In this document: positions 8,317 through 17,207 of the stretch, piece by piece
How positions within the stretch are numbered: position 1 is the stretch's first letter
Layout: every line of letters starts with the position of its first letter
Assembly: GCF_000264765.2 (NCBI RefSeq)
Contig: NZ_CP006664.1
Span: forward strand, 1-64,000
From: Edwardsiella anguillarum ET080813
GTDB taxonomy: Bacteria; Pseudomonadota; Gammaproteobacteria; Enterobacterales; Enterobacteriaceae
Direction of reading: 5' to 3'
DNA length: 64,000 nt
Notes under the pieces: generated by a model
What the model was told of the DNA's origin: nothing
Databases searched by the model: none
Seen by the model: only the letters and a program-made list of their open reading frames with translations
Translations under genes and position numbers: made by a program

Positions 8317-9489
8317 ATGGTTTGGCCCAGTGTCACGATTACGCAGCTGAACACGTTCGGCGGCGTCACGAAATCCATCGAGCGCGCCCTGCTGTTTGTC
8401 GGCGCGGCAGCGGCCAATCAGGGTACCGTCGTTCCCGTCATCGCCAGCAGCGATCTCGATGCCCTGTTCGGTAACGCCGACTGTGCGTTGAAAAACGAGA
8501 TCGCCGCCTTTTTCAAAAACGCTGGTCAGGGCGCGTTTTGTTATGCCGCCGTCATGACGGCAGGCGAGAGTAGCCCCCCGGAGGATGGGGAGTTCCCCAT
8601 GCAGGGGGCTCTGCTATTCGACTGGCGCCCTGCCATTCGCCGCGCCCAGGCACAGGTATCCGTTGAGGGTGTGATTATTACCGCACCGGTCAGCACCCAG
8701 GAGGAGATCCAGGCCGCCCAGGAGCTGCGTACCGAGATCAATAACGCACTGGGGCGCTGGCTGTGGTTTGCCTTACCCGTCGCCGGTATCGATGATGAAA
8801 CCGAGACCTGGGCGGAGTACACCGAGAAGCTGACCGCACTGCAGCAGGGTATCGCCGCGCCACAGGTACAACTGGTGCCGACGTTTTTCGGTAACGAAAT
8901 CGGCGTACTGGCCGGGCGCCTGTGTAATGCCGCGGTGACCATAGCCGATAGCCCGGCACGCGTCGCAACAGGGCCGCTACAGGGGCTCAAAAACCTGGAC
9001 AAACCCATCGATTCAGCCGGTAAGCCGCTCGATTTGGCCACGCTGCAGGCATTGGCCCGCATGCGCTACAGCGTGCCGATGTGGTACGCCGACTACGACG
9101 GCCTGTACTGGGCCGACGGCGCCACACTGGAGGTCGAGGGCGGGGATTATGGCGTCATCGAGAATGTCCGAGTCGTCGATAAAGCCGCGCGCCGCATTCG
9201 TATCATGGCGATCCCCAAAGTTGCCAACCGCATTCTCAACAGCACGCAGGGCAGCATCGCCGCCCATGAACTGCTGTTTGGCAAGCCCCTGCGCGAGATG
9301 GCTAAAAGCGTGCAGATAGGCGGTGTGACGTTCCCCGGCGAGATCCGCCCACCGAAAGACGGTGATGTAAAAATCACCTGGCCGGAGGCGAGTAAGGCCG
9401 CCATTAATTTCATCATCCGCCCGTACAACTGCCCGAAGGAAATCACCACCGGGATTATGTTGGATACCGACCAGGAGAATAACGTATGA
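8317..9489 (+). CDS. Contractile tail sheath protein (DUF2586 type)
   Basis: 390 residues, resembling the DUF2586 sheath family of HP1- and K139-like phages rather than P2 gpFI. It starts four bases after the gpS-like stop. The C-terminal region (GGVTFPGEIRPPKDGDVKITWPEASK onward) holds the conserved part that forms the sheath core. The stop overlaps the next start as ATGA, so sheath and tube are probably translationally coupled. Product polymerises around the tube and contracts on infection. Confidence 0.88.
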   Translation: MVWPSVTITQLNTFGGVTKSIERALLFVGAAAANQGTVVPVIASSDLDALFGNADCALKNEIAAFFKNAGQGAFCYAAVMTAGESSPPEDGEFPMQGALLFDWRPAIRRAQAQVSVEGVIITAPVSTQEEIQAAQELRTEINNALGRWLWFALPVAGIDDETETWAEYTEKLTALQQGIAAPQVQLVPTFFGNEIGVLAGRLCNAAVTIADSPARVATGPLQGLKNLDKPIDSAGKPLDLATLQALARMRYSVPMWYADYDGLYWADGATLEVEGGDYGVIENVRVVDKAARRIRIMAIPKVANRILNSTQGSIAAHELLFGKPLREMAKSVQIGGVTFPGEIRPPKDGDVKITWPEASKAAINFIIRPYNCPKEITTGIMLDTDQENNV

Positions 9490-9941
9490 CCGCCCGTATC
9501 AGTGGTATGTCATTCGACGTCAACGTCGGCGGCATCGAGATCCACGTCAACACCGTTTCCCTGGATATCAGCGATGAGACCAGCGTCGCCAAGACTCGCG
9601 GCATCCCCGACGGCACCATCGATGGCGCCATCAGCGCCGAGGGGGAAATCGAGGTGGATAGCCGTAATTTTAATTTATTGGGCGAGGCGGCCAGCCAAGC
9701 CGGATCGTGGCGTGGCCTGCCGCCGATGGATTTTCTGTTTTTTGCAGACACCGGCGACGAGAAAATCGATGTAAAGGCATTCGGCTGCAAGCTGCTGCTC
9801 TCCAACCTGTTGAACATCGACAGTAAAGGCGGCGAACTCAGCACCCACAAAATCAAATATCTGGTCTCAAGTCCAGATTTTGTCCATATCAACGGCACGC
9901 GCGTCCTGTCCGAGCACGACGTGCGCGGGCTGATGGGGTGA
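9486..9941 (+). CDS. Tail tube protein (DUF2597 type)
   Basis: 151 residues, beginning MTARISGMSFDVNVGGIEIH. It resembles the DUF2597 family, which takes the place of P2 gpFII in HP1/K139-like phages. The gene directly follows the sheath gene with an ATGA overlap, the universal sheath-tube order. The sequence is acidic and strand-rich, as expected for a ring-forming tube subunit. Confidence 0.85.
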   Translation: MTARISGMSFDVNVGGIEIHVNTVSLDISDETSVAKTRGIPDGTIDGAISAEGEIEVDSRNFNLLGEAASQAGSWRGLPPMDFLFFADTGDEKIDVKAFGCKLLLSNLLNIDSKGGELSTHKIKYLVSSPDFVHINGTRVLSEHDVRGLMG

Positions 9942-9944
9942 CCT

Positions 9945-10235
9945 ATGTTCAACGAGCATGAGCGAACCCTGTTCACCCTGGCGCTGATCGGTGCCGGTTC
10001 CGCTATTGGCCGGGTCTTGCTGAGTGAGAAGCCCATCACCTGGAAGCTGTTCATCGGACGGACGCTGCTCGGCAGTGGGCTCTCCATGTCCGCCGCCGCC
10101 CTGCTGATCCAGTACCCCAGCCTCTCCCCGCTAGCCGTCGCTGGCGTCGGCGCCGCACTGGGGGTTGCCGGGTACCAGTGCGTAGAAATCTATCTGCGCC
10201 GCTGGTTACGGCGGCGCGACCAGGATAAACGCTAA
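9945..10235 (+). CDS. Phage holin (class with 2-3 membrane segments)
   Basis: 96 residues. Hydrophobic segments lie at about 10-28 (LFTLALIGAGSAIGRVLL), 40-58 and 62-82. A strongly charged tail, LRRWLRRRDQDKR, ends the protein. Size, tail and position directly before an endolysin gene identify a holin, which opens the inner membrane at the set time of lysis. It resembles the holin 2 family of HP1-like phages. Confidence 0.8.
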   Translation: MFNEHERTLFTLALIGAGSAIGRVLLSEKPITWKLFIGRTLLGSGLSMSAAALLIQYPSLSPLAVAGVGAALGVAGYQCVEIYLRRWLRRRDQDKR

Positions 10236-10251
10236 CTGCACGAGGTACTCC

Positions 10252-10803
10252 ATGAACATCGATGCCATTTTCGAGCAACTACTAGGCAAAGAAGGGAATT
10301 ATGTCGATCACCCCAGCGATAAGGACGGTCCCACCAACTGGGGCATCACCGAAAAAACCGCCCGCGCGCATGGCTACACTGGTGATATGCGTTACCTGAC
10401 CCGCGAGCAGGCCTTGGAGATCTACCGAGCCGACTATTGGCGCGCGCCCCGCTTCGATCAGGTCTATGTCCTGAGCCCCTCGCTGGCAGAGGAGCTACTG
10501 GATACGGGCGTTAACATGGGGCCGTCTGTCCCCTCTGCCTGGCTACAGCGCTGGCTTAACGCCTTCAACCAACGCGGGAAACTGTATCCGGATTTACAGG
10601 CCGACGGCATCATCGGCCCCCGAACTATCTCCGCGCTGCAGGCTTACCTGAACGCCCGCGGTGACGAGGGTGCCACGGTTTTGCTGTCTGCGCTGAACTG
10701 TAGCCAGGGAGCCCGCTACCTTGAGATCACCGAACGGGATCAAACCCAGGAAGACTTTACCTATGGCTGGATGCGGGCTCGGGTGGCCACTCCCCAAACC
10801 TAA
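10252..10803 (+). CDS. Endolysin, glycoside hydrolase 108 with peptidoglycan-binding tail
   Basis: 183 residues. The N-terminal motif LLGKEGNYVDHPSDKDGPTNWGIT carries the EGxY catalytic glutamate of the GH108 muramidases. The C-terminal part (GIIGPRTISALQAYL) fits the peptidoglycan-binding domain usually attached to them. There is no signal peptide, so release depends on the holin just upstream. No spanin (Rz/Rz1) genes are visible next to it. Confidence 0.9.
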   Translation: MNIDAIFEQLLGKEGNYVDHPSDKDGPTNWGITEKTARAHGYTGDMRYLTREQALEIYRADYWRAPRFDQVYVLSPSLAEELLDTGVNMGPSVPSAWLQRWLNAFNQRGKLYPDLQADGIIGPRTISALQAYLNARGDEGATVLLSALNCSQGARYLEITERDQTQEDFTYGWMRARVATPQT

Positions 10804-10833
10804 TGAAACCATCGATTATCCCAGGAGTCTCTC

Positions 10834-11127
10834 ATGAACGAGAAACGCGATGCAGTAACCGAAAATAGCGATGGCCAGATCACCCTGCAAATCGGTAGTC
10901 AGGAACTGACCTTCGCACCAACGGCGCAAGCCTACGACGCCCTACAAAATGACTTTATGCCGAACAACAAAATCGCCCCACTGAAAAACTACCTACGCCG
11001 CATCGTCATCAAGGATCATCGTCAGGCACTGGATATGTTGCTGCAAAAGCCCGGTATGCCGGCGGCGATCGCAACTGCGGTAAATGACGAGTACGCCCCG
11101 AGCATTGAGATCACCGTAAAAAAATAA
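10834..11127 (+). CDS. Tail assembly chaperone, short form (E)
   Basis: 97 residues (MNEKRDAVTENSDGQITLQIG), resembling the small tail assembly chaperone family of HP1/K139-like phages. It precedes the tape measure gene, as P2 gene E does. The frame ends in TV-K-K-stop on a run of seven adenines (11118-11124), a canonical slippery heptamer. A -1 slip there would join it to the overlapping downstream frame. The short and long forms together coat the tape measure during tail assembly. Confidence 0.82.
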   Translation: MNEKRDAVTENSDGQITLQIGSQELTFAPTAQAYDALQNDFMPNNKIAPLKNYLRRIVIKDHRQALDMLLQKPGMPAAIATAVNDEYAPSIEITVKK

Positions 11128-11312
11128 CGGCGCAGGTTGAGGCCATCAGCCGTAATTCGTTTTCTCAACTGATGGCTCTGCGCCGACACTACCTACCGGG
11201 CGAAGATGATGAGCCGCAGAGCCTCGCCATGGCCGCCTGGTTGGATAACCACTACTGGGAAAATCTGTCCGCCGCCGTCAACAACGGCATCGTGAAAGCC
11301 TTTAAGGGGTAA
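11124..11312 (+). CDS. Tail chaperone frameshift extension (E')
   Basis: The -1 frame is open for 62 codons from the end of the slippery run to a TAA at 11310-11312, three bases before the tape measure ATG. It would add a stretch that begins ITAQVEAISRNSFSQLMALR and contains WLDNHYWENLSAAVN, giving an E-E' protein of about 159 residues. It has no good independent start. P2 makes gpE+E' by the same trick with a T-rich slippery site. The coding look and the exact fit between E and the tape measure gene support it strongly. Confidence 0.75.
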   Translation: MTAQVEAISRNSFSQLMALRRHYLPGEDDEPQSLAMAAWLDNHYWENLSAAVNNGIVKAFKG

Positions 11313-11315
11313 TCA

Positions 11316-13430
11316 ATGCAACGCCTGGAGCTGCTGCTGTCGCTTAATGACAAACTGACCCGCCCCTTGCACGCAGTGGGCGGTAAAGTGCAGGCGTTTG
11401 CGGCCACCAGTCGCGCCTCGTTCGGTCAAATCGCCATAGGCGGCGCGGCATTGTGGGGAGTGGGTCATGCCATCAAAGGGGCGCTGCAGCCAGCCATTGA
11501 AATGGACAGGGCGTTGGGCGAGGTCAAATCATTGGGGGTGGCGGAGAGCGGACTACGTAAGCTACAGCGCGCCTCCCTCGACTTCACCATGGCTTACGGC
11601 GGCAATGCCGCGGAGTTTGTGCGATCTTCCTACGATATCCAGTCCGCTATCGCAGGCCTGAGCGATAACGAGTTGTCCCGATTTACGGCAGCCTCCGCCA
11701 CCCTGGCCAGGGGGACCAAGTCGAGCAGTGCGACGATCACCGCCTACATGGGCACGCTGTACGGCATTTTCGAGCAACAGGCCAACGCCATGGGCAGGGG
11801 CGCCTGGGTGGAGCAAATCGCTGGTCAGACGGCGACGGCGGTGCAGATGTTCAAAACCACCGGCGATCAGATGTCTGCCGCATTCACCTCGCTGGGCGCC
11901 AGCGCCACTGCTGCCGGCGTCGATGTCGCCGAACAGTTCGCCGTGCTCGGCCAGCTACAGGCCACCATGGGCGGCAGCGAGGCCGGAACAAAGTACAAGG
12001 CGTTCCTGGCCGGCATCGGCGGTGCGCAGAAAACCCTGGGGCTGAATTTCACCAACCGTGACGGCACTATGAAGGGCGTCACCGAAATCATGCGCCTGAT
12101 CCAGGGTAAATTTGGCGATCTGTCCAAAGTTACCGACAGTGACCTACTGGCAAAGGCCTTTGGCTCCAAGCAGGCTGTCGCGATGGTTAAGCTGCTCAAT
12201 GCCAATATCAGTAGCCTGGAGAGGAACATTACCACTCTGGGAAACACCAAGGGCATGGACAAGGCGGCCGAGATGGCCGGAGCAATGGCCGACCCGTGGG
12301 AAAAGAGCCTGGCCGTTATCAACGCCATACGCATCGAGATCGGCACCCAACTGTTACCCGTGCTCTACCCGTTCATCGACCAGGCCGTCAGCGGTGGCTA
12401 CGAGTTCGTCAAGTGGCTGCAGCTCTACCCCAACATTACCCGCGCCATCGGGCTGATGGCCGCAGCGCTGCTGGCGCTGGCCGCCGCGGGCGCGCTAATG
12501 AACATTATCTGCGGTATAGCCCGGTTTATCTGGGTGGGCCTGAAAATCATCTGGCTCGCTGCCACCGCCCCGCTGAAAATTTTAGTGGTGCTGAAGCGCG
12601 CATTAACGCTGGCGACAGCTGCCTACAACCTGGTGCTAAGGGCGTTACGCGCCAGCGTTCTCGCCGCCTCGATAGCGATGGGGATCTACGATGTCAGGGG
12701 GAAGGCGATGGTGGCGCTGCAGGTACTGCAAAAAGCGGCCACGCTGGCCTGTACCGCCGTGATGGCTGGTGCTGCGGTGGCGATGAATCTTTTTGCAGGC
12801 GCCACCGGACTGGCCGCCGGTGCCATGCAGCTGCTCTTCAGCCCCATAACCCTCATTATTCTGGCCATCGCCGCGCTGGCCATCGGGGTTTACTACCTGA
12901 TAACCCGCTGGGATGACATCAAGGCAGCGCTGATGGACACCGCTGCATTTCAATGGGTCATGGACGTGGCGGGCAAAATGGGTGCCTGGTTTGGTACGGT
13001 GTGGGATGGCATATCGCAAGGGTGGGAGCAGCTTGTTGCCTACATTTCAATGCACTCACCCCTTGATGCATTCCAGGGCCTGGCCGCCTCGATCGGCAAC
13101 CTGTTCGGCAATCTGTGGGGATGGCTGAAATCATCATTCTCCAGCGCCTACAACTGGATCATCGAAAAGCTGAACCTGATACCCGGCGTCAGCATCGATA
13201 TGCAACCCATCCCCACACCCGACGCGCTGAATGGCAACACTGGCGGCGAGGTCACCCCGCTGCTGACCGGCGGACGGGCACAAAGCGCAGGGCCTGGCGG
13301 TATCGGCCAGCAGATCCGCAACAGCAGCAGCAAAACGGACATCGACAACTCACAACGCACGGTAAACGTCACGATAGAGAATGCCTCCCCAGCCAACGTT
13401 AATGAATGGATGGAATTACATGCACGCTGA
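11316..13430 (+). CDS. Tail tape measure protein
   Basis: 704 residues. The N-terminal part (about 1-330) is the conserved TP901-type tape measure core, with alanine-rich helices and the segment GTLYGIFEQQANAMGRG. Long hydrophobic stretches at about 375-400, 440-460 and 490-540 are membrane-like, as expected for a protein delivered into the host membrane during DNA entry. Its length sets tail length. A TGG-rich region (MGAWFGTVWDGISQGWEQ) near residue 560 is typical. It overlaps the next gene by 11 bases. Confidence 0.93.
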   Translation: MQRLELLLSLNDKLTRPLHAVGGKVQAFAATSRASFGQIAIGGAALWGVGHAIKGALQPAIEMDRALGEVKSLGVAESGLRKLQRASLDFTMAYGGNAAEFVRSSYDIQSAIAGLSDNELSRFTAASATLARGTKSSSATITAYMGTLYGIFEQQANAMGRGAWVEQIAGQTATAVQMFKTTGDQMSAAFTSLGASATAAGVDVAEQFAVLGQLQATMGGSEAGTKYKAFLAGIGGAQKTLGLNFTNRDGTMKGVTEIMRLIQGKFGDLSKVTDSDLLAKAFGSKQAVAMVKLLNANISSLERNITTLGNTKGMDKAAEMAGAMADPWEKSLAVINAIRIEIGTQLLPVLYPFIDQAVSGGYEFVKWLQLYPNITRAIGLMAAALLALAAAGALMNIICGIARFIWVGLKIIWLAATAPLKILVVLKRALTLATAAYNLVLRALRASVLAASIAMGIYDVRGKAMVALQVLQKAATLACTAVMAGAAVAMNLFAGATGLAAGAMQLLFSPITLIILAIAALAIGVYYLITRWDDIKAALMDTAAFQWVMDVAGKMGAWFGTVWDGISQGWEQLVAYISMHSPLDAFQGLAASIGNLFGNLWGWLKSSFSSAYNWIIEKLNLIPGVSIDMQPIPTPDALNGNTGGEVTPLLTGGRAQSAGPGGIGQQIRNSSSKTDIDNSQRTVNVTIENASPANVNEWMELHAR

Positions 13431-13773
13431 TAAATTGCTCTACATCGACCTGCTGATCACCGACCGTAATTTCACCCTAAACAGCGGCCGGGAGCCCGTG
13501 CTGTGCAATAACCGCCTCAGCATTGCCCAGGACTGCCAGCACGCCATTATCGAGAGCGGGCTGGCAACACGCATGCTGGCCGAGAAAAGCCCCACCCTGC
13601 GCGCTGACCTGATGATGCAGATGATGCTGCTGGTCGAAGACGACGAACGTATCGTTCCCGGCACGGTCACGATGACCGAGGAGGTCCCACTGTCTGGCCG
13701 GCTGCTTATCCAGGCCGAGACTGAAGATTTTCGCAATGAACCGCTGACATTTGAGGTGACGCTGAATGATTAA
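13420..13773 (+). CDS. DUF2590 family phage protein
   Basis: 117 residues from Met 13420 (MHADKLLYIDLLITDRNF). It resembles the DUF2590 family found between tape measure and baseplate genes in HP1/K139-like phages. The position suggests a baseplate wedge role similar to P2 gpW, but this is inference. It overlaps the tape measure gene by 11 bases and the next gene by 8. Confidence 0.75.
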   Translation: MHADKLLYIDLLITDRNFTLNSGREPVLCNNRLSIAQDCQHAIIESGLATRMLAEKSPTLRADLMMQMMLLVEDDERIVPGTVTMTEEVPLSGRLLIQAETEDFRNEPLTFEVTLND

Positions 13774-14950
13774 CGGCAAGCCGAACGTCGATTACGAGAA
13801 AATTTTGGCTGAACAGGGAATGCCCACCACACCAGCGCAGGCGCGAGCCCGATTTGACGCCATCGTTAAAGAAGAGGGGCTGATCACCAATGCATCGCGC
13901 ATGTCCCCTTTCTGGAAGCTGATCTCCGCCATCGTGACCACGCCGGTGATGTGGCTCAAGGATGCGCTGGTCAGCGTAGTGATGAAAAACCTGTTTCTGG
14001 CAACGGCCGGCGGCATGTTTGTCGATATCTTTGCCTGGGCCGTCAACCTCCCCCGCAAACCTGCCACCGCTGCCCAGGGCACCATCCTATTCACCAAGGC
14101 CGACGCCGCCCGAGAAATCACTGTGCTATCGGGAACCCAGATCCAGACAGAGCGTATCAATGGCATCATCTATTCGCTGACCACCACCGCCGACACAGTG
14201 ATCCCGGCAGGAGTGGTACAACTGCGCCTAAAAGTCTCCGCCGACGCGCCCGGCGCCGGTTTCAATCTGGCCCCGGGCTATTACCGCATTCTACCTACCG
14301 CCATCGACGGCATCGAGCGCGTCGAAAACCCCGAAGACTGGCTGATTATCCCCGGCGCCGATGCCGAGAGCGATGACGAACTGCGTGATCGGGTGCGCAA
14401 CCAGTTCAATCTGGCCGGTGCTTACCATACCGACGCCGTATACCGTGGCCTGATCTCCAGCGTTGCCGGCATCAGCGCCGACCGCATCTACTTTATGCAT
14501 GACGCCCCGCGCGGGCCGGGCACCGCCAACGCCTATATCCTGCTGGACAGCGGGATACCCGCGCAGCCGTTTATTGACACCATCAACGACCATATCATGG
14601 CCCAAGGTCATCATGGACACGGTGACGATCTGCGCACATTCACTATGCCTGAAACGCGCCACGACCTGACTGTCACCCTGTACCCTTATGTCAGCCTCGG
14701 ACTGAGCCAAGAGGCGATCGCCGCACTACAGCGCGATGTCGGTAACCTGGTGCGCTGTGCGTTCCGTGAAAATACCGAGTACGACGTGCAAAAAACGTGG
14801 CCCTACAGCCGGTTCAGTATGTCGCGCCTAGGGGAAGAAATTCACCGGGAGTTCGCAGAGGTTGAATCCGCGACGTTCTCGCTATCAGATATCGAAAGCG
14901 GTCTGGCCGTGCCGCGCCTGCATATCCTGTCAATCGAGGTATCCGTATGA
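13766..14950 (+). CDS. Baseplate assembly protein (gpJ-like)
   Basis: 394 residues of the baseplate J family. Family segments include GGMFVDIFAWAVNLPRKPATAAQGTI-like sequence in the N-terminal part, ETVLSGTQ-like EITVLSGTQIQTERI, and PGADAESDDELRDRVRNQF in the middle. gpJ forms the edge of the baseplate wedge together with gpW and gpI. The stop overlaps the gpI-like start as ATGA, so the two are coupled. Confidence 0.9.
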   Translation: MINGKPNVDYEKILAEQGMPTTPAQARARFDAIVKEEGLITNASRMSPFWKLISAIVTTPVMWLKDALVSVVMKNLFLATAGGMFVDIFAWAVNLPRKPATAAQGTILFTKADAAREITVLSGTQIQTERINGIIYSLTTTADTVIPAGVVQLRLKVSADAPGAGFNLAPGYYRILPTAIDGIERVENPEDWLIIPGADAESDDELRDRVRNQFNLAGAYHTDAVYRGLISSVAGISADRIYFMHDAPRGPGTANAYILLDSGIPAQPFIDTINDHIMAQGHHGHGDDLRTFTMPETRHDLTVTLYPYVSLGLSQEAIAALQRDVGNLVRCAFRENTEYDVQKTWPYSRFSMSRLGEEIHREFAEVESATFSLSDIESGLAVPRLHILSIEVSV

Positions 14951-15516
14951 ATCGGCCAAAACTTCCCGACATCCCCCTGCCCTCATGGATGAACCGAGGC
15001 GAGCCACTAACGCTGGCGCATGCCTCAAAGCGCTACTGGGAGACTGTCTATCGCTGGCTGACATGGCCACTGACCCAGATAGACGTCGATACCTGCGCGG
15101 TGTCGCTGCTTAACCTGCTAGCCTACCAGCGCAGTATCATCCGCTTTAAAGGAGAGCCGCTACGGATGTTCCGTCTGCGTGTAAAACACGCCTTTATCAA
15201 CGCCCAGGACGCTGGCGAGCGCTGCGGCTTTGAGCGCATTTTTCAGCGCCTGGAGATAGGCGACGTGCAAACGCTGGAGCGTCAGCTGCAGCATGACTGG
15301 GATGAAATCATGCTGCGTATCAACGATAGCCAGCTCAGCGAGAACAACGCGCTGATGATGAGTCTGGTACGCCAGTATGGCCGAACCTGCCGCCGCTATT
15401 TTTTCCAGGTCATCAGCAACCATACCCTATATATCACCGCCGCGACCTTTGACGGTGACTATCGCTATTTACACGCCAGAATTCCCCAGGTCACCAACGA
15501 GGGCACACACCCATGA
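14947..15516 (+). CDS. Tail protein I (gpI-like)
   Basis: 189 residues of the P2 gpI family. The N-terminal part has the typical HASKRYWETVYRWLTWPL segment and the middle has LNLLAYQRSIIRFKGEP. It links baseplate and tail fibres. Overlaps at both ends (four bases each) show a tightly coupled gpJ-gpI-fibre order, as in P2. Confidence 0.88.
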   Translation: MNRPKLPDIPLPSWMNRGEPLTLAHASKRYWETVYRWLTWPLTQIDVDTCAVSLLNLLAYQRSIIRFKGEPLRMFRLRVKHAFINAQDAGERCGFERIFQRLEIGDVQTLERQLQHDWDEIMLRINDSQLSENNALMMSLVRQYGRTCRRYFFQVISNHTLYITAATFDGDYRYLHARIPQVTNEGTHP

Positions 15517-17207
15517 GCACAGTGATCACCCAACACTACCAGCAGTGGTACTCTCGTCAGATGTTACATGACCTGCCGGCGCGCCCGGATACCGTCATTT
15601 TTGCCTATATCCCCGGACAAGATGAAAACACAGAAATAGACCGCACCGAGCAATTGCCAGCGGACACGTTCATCCGCCACCGTATGCCCGTAATGCAATA
15701 CGGACTGCTCAACCCGAACGTCGTGGCGTTTTCCGTTATCCTGGACACCAGCGTAGGCGATTTTGACTATAACTGGATAGGTCTGCTGCACGCAGAGAGC
15801 AACACCCTATGCATGATCTCCCACGTCCCCCATCAGCAAAAAATCAAAACCGCAGATGGTGTGCAGGGCAATAACCTAACACGCACTTTCGCCATGGAGT
15901 TCGACGGTGCCGCCGCAGCCATGCAGGTGACCGTCACGGCAGAGGTTTGGCAGATAGATTTCACTGCTCGCCTGGCTGGCATGGATGAGATCCGCCGCCT
16001 GATAGCCCGCGACCACTACGGAAACGCGGCCTTTCTGGAAGATGCCTGGCGAGTCACGCTACAAGAGGGTACTGCACACATCGCGCCGGGCGTCGGCTAC
16101 GTTCAGGGGCTGCGCGTAGTGCTACCCACAGCTACCACGTTGCCCGTACAACCCGGCCAGACGATCTGGCTCGATGCCAGCTGGCAAGGCACCGTAACCG
16201 GCGCTTGGCAGACCGCTATCCAACTGTTCGCCGACAATAGGCAGACCATTGACGACTATACCGACACTGCTGGTTTCTACCACTATCTGACCTCTTTAGC
16301 CACCGTTGTGAGCAATAGCGCCACAGACCTACGTCCCGCTACGCCGGATGAGCTCCAGCGAGATGCACTCAAAGCCCATGAGGAATCACGCAACCACCCG
16401 GATGCAACCTTAACGAAAAAGGGATTTGTACAACTAAGTGACAGCATCAGTAGCCCCGTAAACAACCGGGCTGCAACGCCCAACGCGGTAAAGCGTACCT
16501 ATGATGAGGCCACCCGTGCCGCTAGTACCAACCAGGCCGGACGAGTTCGGCTTAACGACAGCGTCAGCAGCACCAGCACCACTCAGGCAGCAACGGCCTA
16601 CGCGGTAAAACGCACCTATGATGAGGCCACCCGTGCCGCTAGTACCAACCAGGCCGGACGAGTTCGGCTTAACGACAGCATCAGCAGCACCAGCACTACT
16701 CAGGCAGCAACGCCCAACGCGGTGAAGCTTGCCTATGACAGAGCCTCTGAAGCTCTCCCTGTAGGCACACCCTGTCCCTGGCCCAGCCTCAACATCCCAT
16801 CAGGTTGGATCAAGTGCGCAGGGCAATCATTTTCAACATCGTCATATCCCGATCTGGCCAGGGCATATCCCAATGGCAGATTGCCTGATTTGCGTGGGGA
16901 GTTTATCCGGGGATATGACGATGGGCGAGGTGTTGACAGTGGACGTAGTATATTAACAGAACAAGGCGATGCAATTCGAAATATCACAGGTACTGTGACG
17001 GGCATATCTGAAACATTCAGCTATTCCGGCTCGGGCTCGGGGGTATTTCAACGGACATCGTCAGGTCCCGGTGCGGATGGTACACCGAGATCTGTTGACT
17101 GGTCGAATGCGGGAACGTTGGATTTTGATGTATCCAGAGTAGCACCGACAGCGAATGAAAACCGCCCGCGTAATATCGCATTTCTCTATATCGTGAGGGC
17201 TGCATAA
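15513..17207 (+). CDS. Tail fibre protein with DUF3751 N-domain and collar domain
   Basis: 564 residues. The N-terminal 150 or so residues resemble the DUF3751 tail-collar fibre domain that anchors the fibre to the baseplate. A shaft of repeats follows (about 295-410), whose unit contains RTYDEATRAASTNQAGRV. From about 415, CPWPSLNIPSGWIKCAGQSF to GEFIRGYDDGRG is a phage collar domain. The protein ends ENRPRNIAFLYIVRAA, a typical fibre tip. The 3' part of the gene is visibly more AT-rich than its 5' part, which fits a swapped receptor-binding module. Confidence 0.9.
   Translation: MSTVITQHYQQWYSRQMLHDLPARPDTVIFAYIPGQDENTEIDRTEQLPADTFIRHRMPVMQYGLLNPNVVAFSVILDTSVGDFDYNWIGLLHAESNTLCMISHVPHQQKIKTADGVQGNNLTRTFAMEFDGAAAAMQVTVTAEVWQIDFTARLAGMDEIRRLIARDHYGNAAFLEDAWRVTLQEGTAHIAPGVGYVQGLRVVLPTATTLPVQPGQTIWLDASWQGTVTGAWQTAIQLFADNRQTIDDYTDTAGFYHYLTSLATVVSNSATDLRPATPDELQRDALKAHEESRNHPDATLTKKGFVQLSDSISSPVNNRAATPNAVKRTYDEATRAASTNQAGRVRLNDSVSSTSTTQAATAYAVKRTYDEATRAASTNQAGRVRLNDSISSTSTTQAATPNAVKLAYDRASEALPVGTPCPWPSLNIPSGWIKCAGQSFSTSSYPDLARAYPNGRLPDLRGEFIRGYDDGRGVDSGRSILTEQGDAIRNITGTVTGISETFSYSGSGSGVFQRTSSGPGADGTPRSVDWSNAGTLDFDVSRVAPTANENRPRNIAFLYIVRAA
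16498..16731 (+). repeat. 117-bp tandem repeat in fibre shaft, two near-identical copies
   Basis: Copy one runs 16498-16614 and copy two 16615-16731. A partial third copy begins at 16732, and a degenerate one precedes the first. The unit is 39 codons, so copy-number change would keep the frame and alter only shaft length. The copies differ at few bases, which suggests recent duplication. Confidence 0.9.
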
